A DNA stretch of 64,000 nucleotides, taken from Rhizobium sp. NFR07. Its GTDB lineage: Bacteria; Pseudomonadota; Alphaproteobacteria; Rhizobiales; Rhizobiaceae. The stretch spans positions 60,086-124,085 of the forward strand of contig NZ_FOKM01000017.1 in NCBI RefSeq assembly GCF_900111905.1, in the 5' to 3' direction. Made by a program: the position numbers and the translations under genes. The notes beneath the pieces were generated by a model. It was not told where the DNA came from. It made no database searches and saw nothing but the letters and a program-made list of their open reading frames with translations. Shown here one piece after another: positions 16,187 to 25,151 of this stretch; within the stretch, counting starts at the first letter, position 1, and each line of letters opens with the position of its first letter.

Positions 16187-16507
16187 TTGTCGGCGAGAGA
16201 TGATCCGCGAAATGCTCGACCAGATTGCGCCAGACTAAAGAAGTTTGGCCCGCAATTCGACGAAAGCGACAACGGCCAGGAGCCGAGGTTATCAGTCTCC
16301 GGCCACGCGACGGTATTTGCCATCCTTCGAAATGAGCGTATGAGCCCCGACGAGCTTCAGCACTCTTTCGGCTTTGACAATCCGATCGACTTCCTGCATG
16401 CGCTGCTTGGACATCGGCCGCTTCTTATCCGGGGAGCCAGTGTGATAGTCGCACATTTGCTCAGGAAAGCTTCCTATAAGACGGGCACTCTAGAATGGAA
16501 CCGGTAG
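16187..16507 (+). CDS. Doubtful hypothetical protein
   Basis: A 106-residue frame with a TTG start. The part from MSPDELQHSFGFDNPIDFLH onward looks protein-like and could start at the ATG near 16340, but no ribosome binding site is clear. It overlaps the next frame by 13 bases. Confidence 0.3.
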   Translation: MSARDDPRNARPDCARLKKFGPQFDESDNGQEPRLSVSGHATVFAILRNERMSPDELQHSFGFDNPIDFLHALLGHRPLLIRGASVIVAHLLRKASYKTGTLEWNR

Positions 16508-16737
16508 ATTTCGAGCCTTTTCGTGTTCTGGTAAACCCACAGCTAGCGCTATTGCTGCGGCACCTGAACCAGAGATTTTTCAAGGAACCTCCGCGCGGCG
16601 TCGGTTTGAAAACGATGATTGAGGCTCGAGATAGAGGCCTTATCGAATTCGACATGGACCTCAAGCCTCTACGTGGACGCCTCACCTTCAAAGGTGGAGT
16701 GGCTAGGCACTATCTAAAAACAGCGCACGGAACATGA
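16495..16737 (+). CDS. Hypothetical protein
   Basis: An 80-residue basic protein beginning MEPVDFEPFRVLVNPQLALL and containing FKEPPRGVGLKTMIEARDRG. No family recognised. No good ribosome binding site, but the composition and uninterrupted frame look coding. Confidence 0.4.
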   Translation: MEPVDFEPFRVLVNPQLALLLRHLNQRFFKEPPRGVGLKTMIEARDRGLIEFDMDLKPLRGRLTFKGGVARHYLKTAHGT

Positions 16738-16925
16738 AGGTGACGGGCCTGCAGATCCAGCAGTTCGCGCAGGCATAGAGTCAACGGTGGAACGGGAGCG
16801 ATAGCGCTTGGCGCCGTGTTAATTTCCCTTGGGACTTATCGTCGATTCATTACAATTTCGTACTTTAGTCTAACTCCGCCTTATCCCGGGCGCTCTACTA
16901 TACGCCCTTGCTTAGGGGGCTGATT

Positions 16926-17018
16926 ATGACGAAACCTCAGATACTTATATTTTTTAGCGCGTTCTTATGGCTTGCGATGATGCTCATTATGAACCTCGTC
17001 AGGCTCGGAGTGATCTAG
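16926..17018 (+). CDS. Tiny 30-residue membrane protein
   Basis: MTKPQILIFFSAFLWLAMML is the first part of a single hydrophobic helix that fills almost the whole protein. AGGGGG lies seven bases before the ATG. Too short for routine annotation; it resembles the other tiny membrane proteins of this arm. Function unknown. Confidence 0.5.
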   Translation: MTKPQILIFFSAFLWLAMMLIMNLVRLGVI

Positions 17019-17195
17019 CTGGTCGCCGGACATGAAACTATTCTTCGCTCCTACTCGTATACGATGGCAGGGCCTGTTCCTGTCAGGCTTGTAGGCTCGT
17101 CTTCTCACCCCAGACGGCGAGCCTATGGTTGCTTGCAAGTGGCTCTCACAATTTGATGTTAGGGTGACGCCTTGAGCCATCAACCTTCGCCTTGG

Positions 17196-17591
17196 CTATG
17201 TTTTTCCTAAGAGATCGATCGGGTAGATTATGCCAGAGAAAAATAACGGCATAGAGTTTTCGCTTTGGAAACAACGTCCCATAGCGACCGACCAGCGATA
17301 AACACCTGAAGCGTCCATCAACCGGTGCTCTGCATGATATGGCTGGCCGTCAACGATGGCTTGTTTGATCAGATGCTTCGTTTGAGCTCGATCTTCTTCA
17401 TGTACGCGCGCAACATAGGCTTCGAAAGGTAGGCCGCGGGCCGTTTGCCTAGGATCGAGTCCAAATAGCGAGGCAACCAGTGTGTCTCCGAAAATAAGGT
17501 TGCTTTCAAGGACCCAGGTGAAAATCCCAGCCTCATTCGGTTCGCTTGGATCTTCCGCATGTTGTTGGTTTTCTAGTTCGACCAAGATCAC
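17196..17591 (-). CDS. Stand-alone PAS-domain protein
   Basis: A 131-residue protein consisting of one PAS domain of the PAS_3 type: FTWVLESNLIFGDTLVASLF, then EAYVARVHEEDRAQTKHLIK, YHAEHRLMDASGVYRWSVAM and a final strand. No output domain is attached. The start is GTG at 17591 with GGAGGAA six bases upstream. Such single PAS proteins may sense small ligands and act on a partner; a second one lies at 54917. No partner is adjacent. Confidence 0.75.
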   Translation of the reverse strand: MILVELENQQHAEDPSEPNEAGIFTWVLESNLIFGDTLVASLFGLDPRQTARGLPFEAYVARVHEEDRAQTKHLIKQAIVDGQPYHAEHRLMDASGVYRWSVAMGRCFQSENSMPLFFSGIIYPIDLLGKT

Positions 17592-17862
17592 AGGTTCCTC
17601 CCAGTGGCGCCTCGTTCTCGTCCACCACCACCTTCCCTGTCGCGGGACGCGAGGCGCTGAGTACTATCTTAGGTAGGACAGCTAAGAGAGATGCAAGTAG
17701 TCCTGCCTCTCAGCACCGGAAAAATGTTCCACCTCGCAATTCAACTGATAACATGTCACAATACGCACGCCGGAATATCCAAATCCTACTCGGACAGAGA
17801 AAAGACCCAACTCGCAGCAAGTAGTGTACTATCCTGACTTACGATTGACATCGGAAGGCGCC

Positions 17863-18057
17863 ATGATGCGTGAAACTATTGTTGCCCGGTTGAAGCGGTG
17901 GAAAACCGAGCTCGATATGGCACGCCCATCGGAGGGGCAGCCGGCGCCTGTATCGGCATTATCGCAGCATATTAGCAAGGTTCGAGCAACAAAACATCAG
18001 ATGCAAGGTGAGCAGGTGAAGACGGGGGACGTGGATGGTACTGACGAAAGCCACTGA
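17863..18057 (+). CDS. Hypothetical protein
   Basis: A 64-residue basic protein starting MMRETIVARLKRWKTELDMA. No family recognised. GGAAGG lies six bases before the first ATG, which is preferred over the earlier frame start at 17824. Confidence 0.45.
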   Translation: MMRETIVARLKRWKTELDMARPSEGQPAPVSALSQHISKVRATKHQMQGEQVKTGDVDGTDESH

Positions 18058-18189
18058 TAGTCGGTAAATACGAGTTGAGTTTAGGACGGTGTGCGCCCCT
18101 CCTCATGCTTTGGCCCCGGCGGCTGCCCTATCAGGGCGTCAGCGTGACCGGCACCGAAATTCTCGGGCAGCTATACGCTTAGGAGTGAA

Positions 18190-18214
18190 GGAACACCTTT
18201 CCTCATAGCTAGTT
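18190..18214 (+). promoter_or_regulatory. EcfG/RpoE2-type promoter
   Basis: GGAAC at 18190-18194, 16 bases, AGTT at 18211-18214. The ATG of the RMF-like gene lies only nine bases after the minus-10 box, so the mRNA may be leaderless or nearly so. Confidence 0.7.
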
Positions 18215-18222
18215 TGGCCGAA

Positions 18223-18414
18223 ATGATACTCGCCCCACAAGAACGTGCCGCCATCGAAGGCAATGGACGGCAAGCAGGTCTGCAATTACGCGGCGCCCTG
18301 ACGTGCCCGTACTTTGGCGACGAAGACAGGACGCGCTTTAACGCCTGGATGGAAGGGTACCAGCTCGGCGCCGAAGAGAGGCTCCGAGCTGATGGGCGGC
18401 TCCAACTTGAATAA
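18223..18414 (+). CDS. RMF/CrpP-fold protein (ribosome modulation factor-like)
   Basis: A 63-residue protein. The core EGNGRQAGLQLRGALTCPYF and the following RFNAWMEGYQLGAEE match the ribosome modulation factor pattern: G..AG, a CPY motif, and W..G(W/Y). In Escherichia coli Rmf binds ribosomes in stationary phase and promotes dimerisation; related proteins in alphaproteobacteria are less well known. The ATG at 18223 is preferred over TTG at 18214, which overlaps the promoter. The stress promoter fits a growth-arrest role. Family level moderate to good. Confidence 0.7.
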   Translation: MILAPQERAAIEGNGRQAGLQLRGALTCPYFGDEDRTRFNAWMEGYQLGAEERLRADGRLQLE

Positions 18415-18986
18415 TCGGTTTGCAATTGATGCCTGGGTGTGGGGTTAAGCTTTTTCAGATGAAAGTCGGAACGGCTACATCAGGTGCATCAATCTCAAGG
18501 CCGCCACCATGGAAGCTGAAGTCCTCCTATCTGTCGACCGCAACTTCAAATCAGAAATCGGAAATGCCGATGTTAGGATTGTCGGATCCCTAGCCTACCA
18601 CTTGTCGGCATGGAAGCTCCGGAGCAAATAGCACTACGCTTCGGTCACTTTATTTGACGGGGTGCTGACCCGCTAAACGAAGTTCGCTCATTCCTGCCGA
18701 CCATCCTCGAGCATCATCCTGACGCGCGGACGGCGGTGATCAAAGGTCTATCCACCGCGGAACGTGCGGAAGTGGTCAAGCATACGCAGTCAAGATGGGT
18801 CCGCACCGCCACGGGGCACGAGGTCTTGTTGAGAAACACGAAAGACCGACGCTAAATTAGATCTTAGGGCGGTGGGAAGAGCCAGTGGGATCGCCTCAGC
18901 CTACGCCTTTAGGATAGATATCGCTTGCTGCGATTGAGCGTAATGTCGCAACCGAAAGTCGAGCAGCGTGAGAGCCTCGACTTGTC
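18415..18986. other. Probably decayed sequence with two short frames
   Basis: A 40-residue frame (18509-18631, MEAEVLLSVDRNFKSEIGN) and a start-less open frame (about 18656-18855, containing LPTILEHHPDARTAVIKGLS) are visible. The second looks coding but has no start codon, so it may be the tail of a lost gene. No families recognised. Confidence 0.35.
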
Positions 18987-19020
18987 GCTAAGCCCGCACG
19001 GGGGTATGTGCGGGCTTAGC
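18987..19020 (+). terminator. Strong hairpin, possible terminator
   Basis: GCTAAGCCCGCAC and GTGCGGGCTTAGC form a perfect 13-pair stem with an eight-base loop. It is followed by TTCCTC, a poor U-tract, so termination is plausible but not certain; it could also be part of a structured RNA. Confidence 0.5.
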
Positions 19021-19133
19021 TTCCTCAGTCCACCAGCGATTGCAATAATGGGCCGCCGCCTTACCTCTTCAATACCGTCGAACATCGACGGCTGGGAGAT
19101 AATCGCGCTCTCGCGCTATTGCGGAGCAATCTT

Positions 19134-19307
19134 ATGACGACACCTGCATCTACTTTGACTCAGAAGCAGCGTCTTGCGATCTTCGAGGAAGGCAGAACAG
19201 CCGCCATCGAGGGATCCAGACTCTTCTCCAACCCCTATTTGCGTGACGATGGCGACCAGAGATTGCTGTGCTGGGTTGACGGATATCGGTCGGTCGTAAG
19301 TCGTTGA
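19134..19307 (+). CDS. RMF/CrpP-fold protein
   Basis: A 57-residue protein with IFEEGRTAAIEGSRLFSNPY and, after RDDGDQRLL, CWVDGYRS: the same G..A, (N/C)PY and W..GY pattern as the protein at 18223. A broken relative lies at 15465 and a two-repeat relative at 63651. Start at 19134 with GGAG eight bases upstream; the in-frame codon at 19119 overlaps that site. Role inferred: ribosome or RNA binding in stress. Confidence 0.65.
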   Translation: MTTPASTLTQKQRLAIFEEGRTAAIEGSRLFSNPYLRDDGDQRLLCWVDGYRSVVSR

Positions 19308-19393
19308 CGTCAAAGCATGGGACGTTGGGATCGGTTGTTTTGTGTTTCAATTTTTGTCCCGATATGCGCATGTTGATTTTTCAGGAGGTCAAA

Positions 19394-19774
19394 ATGCGTC
19401 TGTCAGCGCTCGTTGCCATGTTAGCACTCGCGGCGCCTTGTGCCGCGACTGAGACGCCAACGATTATTTCGCTAGATGATGGAGGAGCGTCGCAATCCTT
19501 TTCGGGCGTTTCAAGCGGTGGAGCGCCGACCAAGTTTAGCCTCAGTCCGCCTAGCGCTCGTTCGATCACCTTCACTCTGGAGAGCGTAGAGGATGGCTGC
19601 GGCGTGGAAATGCAGCGTTCGTCCCGGCTGGGTTACATGGCCGAGTTCGACAGGATTCCTGCGAAGCTAGTTGTTGCCGCCAAACAGGGTGAAGTCTTCA
19701 TAATCTCCTTTTTCCAGAACCGTGCTGCTTGGATTGCTAAAAGCCCATGCTCTTTCTCATTTGAAGTGGAATAG
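19394..19774 (+). CDS. Exported hypothetical protein
   Basis: A 126-residue precursor with a signal peptide (MRLSALVAMLALAAPCAATE, cleavage after CAA or AAT) and a beta-rich mature part with two cysteines in FTLESVEDGCGVEM and KSPCSFSFEV that may pair in the periplasm. No family recognised. AGGAGG lies six bases before the start, which rules out the longer frame from 19304. Confidence 0.65.
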   Translation: MRLSALVAMLALAAPCAATETPTIISLDDGGASQSFSGVSSGGAPTKFSLSPPSARSITFTLESVEDGCGVEMQRSSRLGYMAEFDRIPAKLVVAAKQGEVFIISFFQNRAAWIAKSPCSFSFEVE

Positions 19775-19928
19775 CGCCGGATCGCAATAATCGTCCCGTG
19801 GCGACGCAGCTTGGAACGAACCGCGTCATCGATGCTTGGTGGTTGGGTTCAGCCCTCTTCGAGGCCAGGGGCTGTCGCCTACCCCACGACCAGCCTTTGA
19901 TGCCATTGATCTCACGGCGCGGGGACAG

Positions 19929-20122
19929 CTACCCCCAGAACAACTCGTCTTCCTCAGCGAATTCTTCAGGCGTCCCACCGTGTTTTGAATATTCTAACCA
20001 ATATCCTGCCGCCACGTCCTCGGCATACTCACCGGGGTTTCGCCCGAATGGCACTTTCCGCTCTGGAAGCACTTCGTGACAACTGCTTGCACGAAGCGAC
20101 GATGGAATTCTTCTTCTGACAT
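19929..20122 (-). pseudogene. Frameshifted paralogue of the 14830-15021 gene
   Basis: Starts MSEEEFHRRFVQAVVTKCF in one frame and continues VPFGRNPGEYAEDVAAGYWL and GGTPEEFAEEDELFW in another. The reading needs a one-base correction, and the length is one short of a multiple of three. It matches the intact gene over its whole length. Confidence 0.65.
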
Positions 20123-20676
20123 GCCGAGTTATATATCGCGTAATCGATGGACGATCGAGGCTCGACGGTAGAGCGCCGGCGGGGTTGATCGAGTGATCCA
20201 GGAAGGCTGCAGCAGGACTTCCGTCTAACGCGTTGAAAGATATCTTAAACTTTCTTTACGTAAACGGACGAGGGCCCGGATCTTACTGGGCCGCAGGATG
20301 ACCGCCCGCTGGCCAATAGTGATGACGCAGGACCATTTCGGTTGAGGCTTCGAATGGCAGGGCAACAAGACCAATCATTTCAACCGCGCCAAACGACAAA
20401 GCTCGCAAATGATGGCGTTGCGGTGGGCTGGATCGGCTCGGCATGCTGCCGCACAGCACGGTAGGCCCGGCGCGCGATTGCGCCAACGCTTTTACGGTCG
20501 CACGACCACCGATCTCGACGGTGAGGACTGTGACAGGCGCAGATGGCCAGACGTCAGGCACGTGCGGCCTGTGGCCACGGTCGCTAGGTTGACAGGTCAG
20601 CTCCGTGCAAGGCGCAAAGATCATTAAGGAGTGCTAATTAACCACCGCACTGATGCGAGATCATGAGGGCCACGCC
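20123..20676. other. No gene recognised
   Basis: Frames at 20283-20624 (minus) and 20409-20627 (plus) overlap each other and show no domain, signal or ribosome binding site. Nothing else can be supported. Confidence 0.35.
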
Positions 20677-20826
20677 ATGCAGTACGACTGGACAGGTGTC
20701 AGAACACGCCGGATCTGGAAGCTGAAGATGCTGGCCTTCACTAGCGGGGGGTTATTCGCCGCCTTCAGCTTTTTTGCCCTAACTCCAGGTTTTCAGTTTG
20801 CACCCTGGTTTGCCATGCCGTGGTGA
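20677..20826 (+). CDS. Small membrane protein
   Basis: A 49-residue protein: basic N-terminus (TGVRTRRIWKLKM), then one membrane helix through LFAAFSFFALTPGF and an aromatic tail. GAGGG lies seven bases before the ATG. First of three tiny membrane-protein frames in a row before the terminator at 21337. Confidence 0.45.
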   Translation: MQYDWTGVRTRRIWKLKMLAFTSGGLFAAFSFFALTPGFQFAPWFAMPW

Positions 20827-20860
20827 GTTCATTTCTAAGAGGCTTCGACAAGAAGTGAAC

Positions 20861-20971
20861 ATGAAAAATTGGCGAAACGTCACAATAATCGTTCAAACGG
20901 CGGTGGTTGCTGGGGCCTGTCTTTTGCTGGGGTGGACTGTGTTCCAAATTGTCTCTTGGGTTGTCCGGTAA
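20861..20971 (+). CDS. Tiny membrane protein
   Basis: A 36-residue protein, MKNWRNVTIIVQTAVVAGAC at its start, with a single hydrophobic helix. Weak ribosome binding site. Similar in size and start (MKN) to the frame at 21173. Confidence 0.4.
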   Translation: MKNWRNVTIIVQTAVVAGACLLLGWTVFQIVSWVVR

Positions 20972-21172
20972 CTGACGAGCGCTCGCATACGCGGGGTGCG
21001 GCAAGGGCTTGTCCTTCCAAGCATTCGCCGACTGCGGATTTAAACAGGCTGACGCGGCGACTGAAACGGCGCGAGCACACTTTATCAGCGGATAATTTTC
21101 CGGCTCATTGCTATTCTCGTTGAATGATTTTATTACAGCCATCATTGACCTACGATCGCCAAGTAGACACAA

Positions 21173-21286
21173 ATGAAGAACAACTACGACGCCGTCGCGG
21201 TGCTTATTAGCTGCATCACTATGATCAGCATCTGCACGCTTGTCGGCTGGGCAGCATGTAGTACAGTCTTTTGGATGGCAGGCTGA
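21173..21286 (+). CDS. Tiny membrane protein
   Basis: A 37-residue protein, MKNNYDAVAVLISCITMISI at its start, almost wholly hydrophobic after residue 7. Ends 50 bases before a strong terminator, which suggests that this group is transcribed. Confidence 0.4.
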   Translation: MKNNYDAVAVLISCITMISICTLVGWAACSTVFWMAG

Positions 21287-21336
21287 CTAATCAGAGCGAA
21301 AAATGTTCTACAGGCACCTAGACAATGCCTGCTGAC

Positions 21337-21370
21337 GAAGAGCCGGTTCATTGGCGTGCGCCGGCTCTTC
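21337..21370 (+). terminator. Rho-independent terminator
   Basis: GAAGAGCCGG and CCGGCTCTTC form a perfect ten-pair stem with a 14-base loop, followed by TTTCT. It closes the plus-strand group of tiny membrane proteins. Confidence 0.75.
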
Positions 21371-22026
21371 TTTCTGGTATCTTTACCACCGCGTCATAGG
21401 ACGAGGAAGTCGCTGAAATTTAATCGCGCCCGACGTGTGCGCCTTGAAACCGGAAGGTGGGATGACCATCATCGGCCCGCCGCACCGCCGCCACTGAAGC
21501 GAAGTTCGCCAGCGTGCCGATGAACTTCTTAACCAAATGGCGCCGGACAACTGGCTGCCGCCTTCCACCTATTTCGCGTCGAACCACGAAGATCAATTAG
21601 ATCGTCTTCAGCACAGCCGAAGTCCGTGCTGACATTGTGAACAGAACCGACACCGGAATCAGTGACAGGCGATCAGATGGAAGGATTGTCCGGTCCAATT
21701 CCGCCAGTGTAGTGCTTAGCCCCCGATCCGCAATGCAGGATGTTGATTCCGCTGCCGACGTCCAACACGTCGATGCTGCCGATCCCATTGGAAAACCGGT
21801 CTCTTCCGGCTCGTTGACGCTCTGGATGGGAATTTCACTTAGGCTCTAGATCCTCACGAGCTCATGGCTCCTGGCGCCTGCCAACCGCTTACCGCCTTAG
21901 AAAAAGGCACAAAGACGGTGAATCGTCGACGAGTTGTTAATGCCTGTTGCTGATATTTAGACACTGATTTGACCAACTTTAAGCATTTGGCAAGCAGGAC
22001 ACGCAGTGACGACCAGGGTAAGGACT
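21371..22026. other. No gene recognised
   Basis: Short overlapping frames only; none has a ribosome binding site or motif. The right end is the upstream region of the lipoprotein gene. Confidence 0.35.
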
Positions 22027-22425
22027 ATGTTCTACATCACCTGTTTGACGGTGTCGTCGTCGGGATGCGTCGGCCGCATGGACTTTATCAGTCGCTCAGA
22101 GCTTGTAGACCGCTCCATAACAACCGGCTCGATCGCAGCGCCTAGCTCGAAAACCCAACATTCTGACGAAACAGCGGTCGGTAATGCCGTAAGTGCAGTC
22201 GATCTTCCGTCCTTGGGTGGCAGCCACCTACCCTGGGCAAATACGGAGACAGGCAGCGCAGGGGTCGTGCAAGCGATCAAAGAAAGCAGTGAGTTTGGTC
22301 GCACCTGTCGCGAGTTTCGCACCACACGACACTCTTACGATGGCATTGCGGTTTTTCACGGCCAAACTTGCATGACCGGAAGAGGCAACAACTGGACGCT
22401 CACTGCGTTTGACAGACAAGGCTAG
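22027..22425 (+). CDS. Surface antigen-like lipoprotein
   Basis: A 132-residue putative lipoprotein: short signal with lipobox SSSGC (Cys at about residue 14), a Ser/Thr-rich linker, and a C-terminal module GRTCREFRTTRHSYDGIAVF, then GQTCMTGRGNNWTL. The CRE(F/Y) ... G..C ....G.W pattern is found at the C-terminus of rickettsial 17-kDa-type surface antigens and related rhizobial lipoproteins. An in-frame GTG at 22006 is an alternative start. Role unknown. Confidence 0.6.
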   Translation: MFYITCLTVSSSGCVGRMDFISRSELVDRSITTGSIAAPSSKTQHSDETAVGNAVSAVDLPSLGGSHLPWANTETGSAGVVQAIKESSEFGRTCREFRTTRHSYDGIAVFHGQTCMTGRGNNWTLTAFDRQG

Positions 22426-22671
22426 CGGAAGCTGTATGTTGTAGCTACATTGCGTTACCCTCTGCGCGATTTTCCGAGCTACCGAAAGCTTCACGCGGCA
22501 GAGGTTCAAGTATTGCCTCCCCCGCTGTCCAGCACCTTTCTAGAACAATCGGACGATCGCGACGTGCCGCTGATTTGGCCGTTGTAGCTATTGGGCAAGC
22601 GCCAAGCTGCCCGTTGCCTGACAGCTTCAAATCTGCTGAGATATGATCTTAGCTAAATCTGGGCATAGTGC

Positions 22672-22944
22672 ATGTTTAACGAACAAGAACCCAACCTCAT
22701 CACGTCCGCCAAAAGTGGAAAGATTGTCGTTGACGGCTATCCATTCCAGATAGAGATCTTCCGGATGGAAACTGAGGACCTGTGGACACTCGAGGTTGTT
22801 GATCATCACAACACCAGCCATGTTTGGGACGACCAGTTTGTATCTGATACGGACGCTCGGGACCTCGCGGTAAAAACGATTAGCACAGAGGGCGCTACAG
22901 CTTTCATTCACGGTAACAACGTAGTTCCGTTCCCAAAAATCTAG
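22672..22944 (+). CDS. Hypothetical protein
   Basis: A 90-residue acidic beta-rich protein (MFNEQEPNLITSAKSGKIVV at the start; IEIFRMETEDLWTLEVVDHH inside). It resembles small rhizobial proteins without a named domain. No clear ribosome binding site. Lies between the stress arm and the GDP-fucose genes. Confidence 0.5.
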   Translation: MFNEQEPNLITSAKSGKIVVDGYPFQIEIFRMETEDLWTLEVVDHHNTSHVWDDQFVSDTDARDLAVKTISTEGATAFIHGNNVVPFPKI

Positions 22945-23061
22945 TTAGGTAAAACACCGTCGGTAAACGGACTTTAAGTTGCGGTTTTTCGCCCCCCGAG
23001 CGGAGAGAGCGATCACAGCGCAATCTAGCCAGACATGATCTTCCGCGTTTTTCGCTGATAC

Positions 23062-24009
23062 TCAGGCCCTGCTGACGAAATCACCCTCAAGAAACCAGCT
23101 GTAAGTCTGGGCAATTCCTACCTCCAAACGAATAGAAGGCGCCCAGCCGCGCTGCCGCAGTTTGTCGTCACTCATGAGTTTGCGAGGAGTTCCGTCCGGT
23201 TTGCTCAGGTCGTGGACGATCTTACCGCGAAAACCAACGATGTCGCATACAAGTTGGGTAAGCTCCAAAACGCTAACATCGGCACCGGACCCGACATTGA
23301 CATGTTCATCGTCCGAATAGTGCTTGAGCAGAAACACAAGCGCATCTGCGCAATCGTCGCAATGCATGAATTCCCGGCGCGGGCTTCCTGTCCCCCAGAT
23401 TGTGATCTCCCCGTCCCCTCGCCTTTTGGCTTCGTGTGCCTTTCTGATCAGCGCCGGCAAGACGTGGCTTGAGGCGAGATCGAAATTGTCGCCCGGGCCA
23501 TAGAGATTGGTCGGCATGGCAGAGATGAAGTCGTCGCCATATTGTTTGCGATAGGCTTGAGCGAGTTTCATTGCAGCGATCTTGGCTATTGCATACCACT
23601 CGTTCGTGGGCTCGAGCGGTCCGGTAAGCAAAGCATTTTCTGCGATCGGTTGTGAGGCAAGCTTCGGATATATACAGGATGACCCAAGGAACAGAAGTTT
23701 CTCGACCTGGGCCTCGTGGGCGGCCTGAATAATGTTGGTCGCAATCATCAGGTTGTCGTAAAGAAAGTCTGCGGGGAAAGAGGCGTTGGCGAGGATGCCA
23801 CCAACCTTTGCCGCGGCAATGACGACCGCGTGGGGACGTGCCCGCGCAAGGAAGGCATCAACTTCACTTTGACGGTTGAGGTCCACCTCTTGCCGTGTGG
23901 CGGTGAGGATCTCGCAGTGTTCGGTGGCGAGCCGGCGCACGAGTGCGCTACCCACCATTCCCTTGTGACCGGCGACCCAAATTTTCTTACCGGCGAGCGA
24001 ATAGGTCAT
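23062..24009 (-). CDS. fcl: GDP-L-fucose synthase
   Basis: A 315-residue extended short-chain dehydrogenase/reductase that epimerises and reduces GDP-4-keto-6-deoxymannose to GDP-L-fucose with NADPH. Seen: the nucleotide loop VAGHKGMVGSALVRR, LFLGSSCIYP, the catalytic YAIAKIAAMK (Tyr-xxx-Lys), and HVNVGSGADVSVLEL near the C-terminus. Length is normal. The ATG at 24009 follows the gmd stop by two bases (TAGTGATG), so gmd and fcl are one operon. It supplies fucose for the surface polysaccharide. Confidence 0.95.
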   Translation of the reverse strand: MTYSLAGKKIWVAGHKGMVGSALVRRLATEHCEILTATRQEVDLNRQSEVDAFLARARPHAVVIAAAKVGGILANASFPADFLYDNLMIATNIIQAAHEAQVEKLLFLGSSCIYPKLASQPIAENALLTGPLEPTNEWYAIAKIAAMKLAQAYRKQYGDDFISAMPTNLYGPGDNFDLASSHVLPALIRKAHEAKRRGDGEITIWGTGSPRREFMHCDDCADALVFLLKHYSDDEHVNVGSGADVSVLELTQLVCDIVGFRGKIVHDLSKPDGTPRKLMSDDKLRQRGWAPSIRLEVGIAQTYSWFLEGDFVSRA

Positions 24010-24011
24010 CA

Positions 24012-25151
24012 CTAGGTCTCTAGACTGACAGGAAGATCGAGGCCGTGGGTTTTCAGAAGGGCGTAGCGACGGGCTGCCTTATAATCTGAGGCGACCATTT
24101 CGCGGCACGTGTCTTGAGCGGAGATTTCCGGAGCCCATCCAAGCCGCTCTTTCGCCTTGGTCGCGTCACCAAGCAGGTTCTCGACCTCTGATGGCCTGAA
24201 ATAGCGTGGATCGATGCGAAGGACGGTATCACCCACCTTAACGGCCGGAGCCATGTCGCCGCTGATTGCCGCCACGATCCCTATTTCGGCAAGGCCGCTC
24301 CCCCTGAATTCTATCGTCAGGCCAAGTTCCGAACCGGCCCATTGGATGAAGTCGCGCACAGAATATTGGACGCCTGTGGCTATGACAAAATCGTCTGGTT
24401 CATCCTGTTGCAGCATCAACCACTGCATGTGCACGTAATCTTTGGCGTGGCCCCAGTCGCGCATTGCGCCCACATTGCCCATGTAGAGGCAGCGGTCGAT
24501 TCCAAGGGCGATGTTGGCGAGGCCACGGGTGATCTTACGCGTCACGAACGTTTCACCCCGCCGCGGCGACTCGTGGTTGAATAAAATCCCGTTGCAGGCA
24601 TACATGCCGTAGGCTTCGCGGTAGTTGACGGTAATCCAGTAGGCGTAGAGTTTCGCGACAGCGTACGGGCTTCGTGGATAAAACGGGGTTGCCTCGCGCT
24701 GCGGGACTTCCTGGACAAGTCCATAGAGTTCAGACGTTGATGCCTGATAGAAGCGTGTCCTCTTGCTCAGGCGCAGAAAACGGATTGCTTCGAGCAGGCG
24801 CAGCGTTCCGAGCCCGTCGACATCCGCGGTATATTCGGGAGATTCGAAGCTTACAGCCACGTGGCTTTGAGCGGCGAGATTATAGACTTCGTCAGGCTCG
24901 ATATCGCGGATAAGCCTCGTCAAATTGGACGAGTCCGTCATGTCGCCGTAGTGAAGTTTCAGGCGAGCGTGGTCGATATGCGGATCCTCGTAAAGGTGAT
25001 CGATCCGTTGGGTATTAAAAGACGAGGCACGCCGTTTGAGACCATGAACCACATAGCCCTTCTGCAACAACAATTCTGCCAGGTAGGACCCATCCTGGCC
25101 GCTGATGCCGGTTATCAGAGCAACTTTCTCCCGACTTGAGCGCATATCCAT
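24012..25151 (-). CDS. gmd: GDP-mannose 4,6-dehydratase
   Basis: A 379-residue enzyme that converts GDP-mannose to GDP-4-keto-6-deoxymannose, the substrate of fcl. Seen: ALITGISGQDGSYLAELLL, RASSFNTQRIDHLY, the Ser-Glu pair in QASTSELYG and the catalytic YAVAKLYAYW, followed by NHESPRRGETFVTRKIT. Length is normal. Of two adjacent ATGs the one at 25151 is better placed behind GGAG. First gene of the gmd-fcl operon; its promoter should lie in the 25155-25480 region. Confidence 0.95.
   Translation of the reverse strand: MDMRSSREKVALITGISGQDGSYLAELLLQKGYVVHGLKRRASSFNTQRIDHLYEDPHIDHARLKLHYGDMTDSSNLTRLIRDIEPDEVYNLAAQSHVAVSFESPEYTADVDGLGTLRLLEAIRFLRLSKRTRFYQASTSELYGLVQEVPQREATPFYPRSPYAVAKLYAYWITVNYREAYGMYACNGILFNHESPRRGETFVTRKITRGLANIALGIDRCLYMGNVGAMRDWGHAKDYVHMQWLMLQQDEPDDFVIATGVQYSVRDFIQWAGSELGLTIEFRGSGLAEIGIVAAISGDMAPAVKVGDTVLRIDPRYFRPSEVENLLGDATKAKERLGWAPEISAQDTCREMVASDYKAARRYALLKTHGLDLPVSLET

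Noticed and set aside
18987..19020. Palindrome as an IS end or attachment site
   Set aside because: No transposase or integrase gene and no second copy nearby; a transcript hairpin is simpler.
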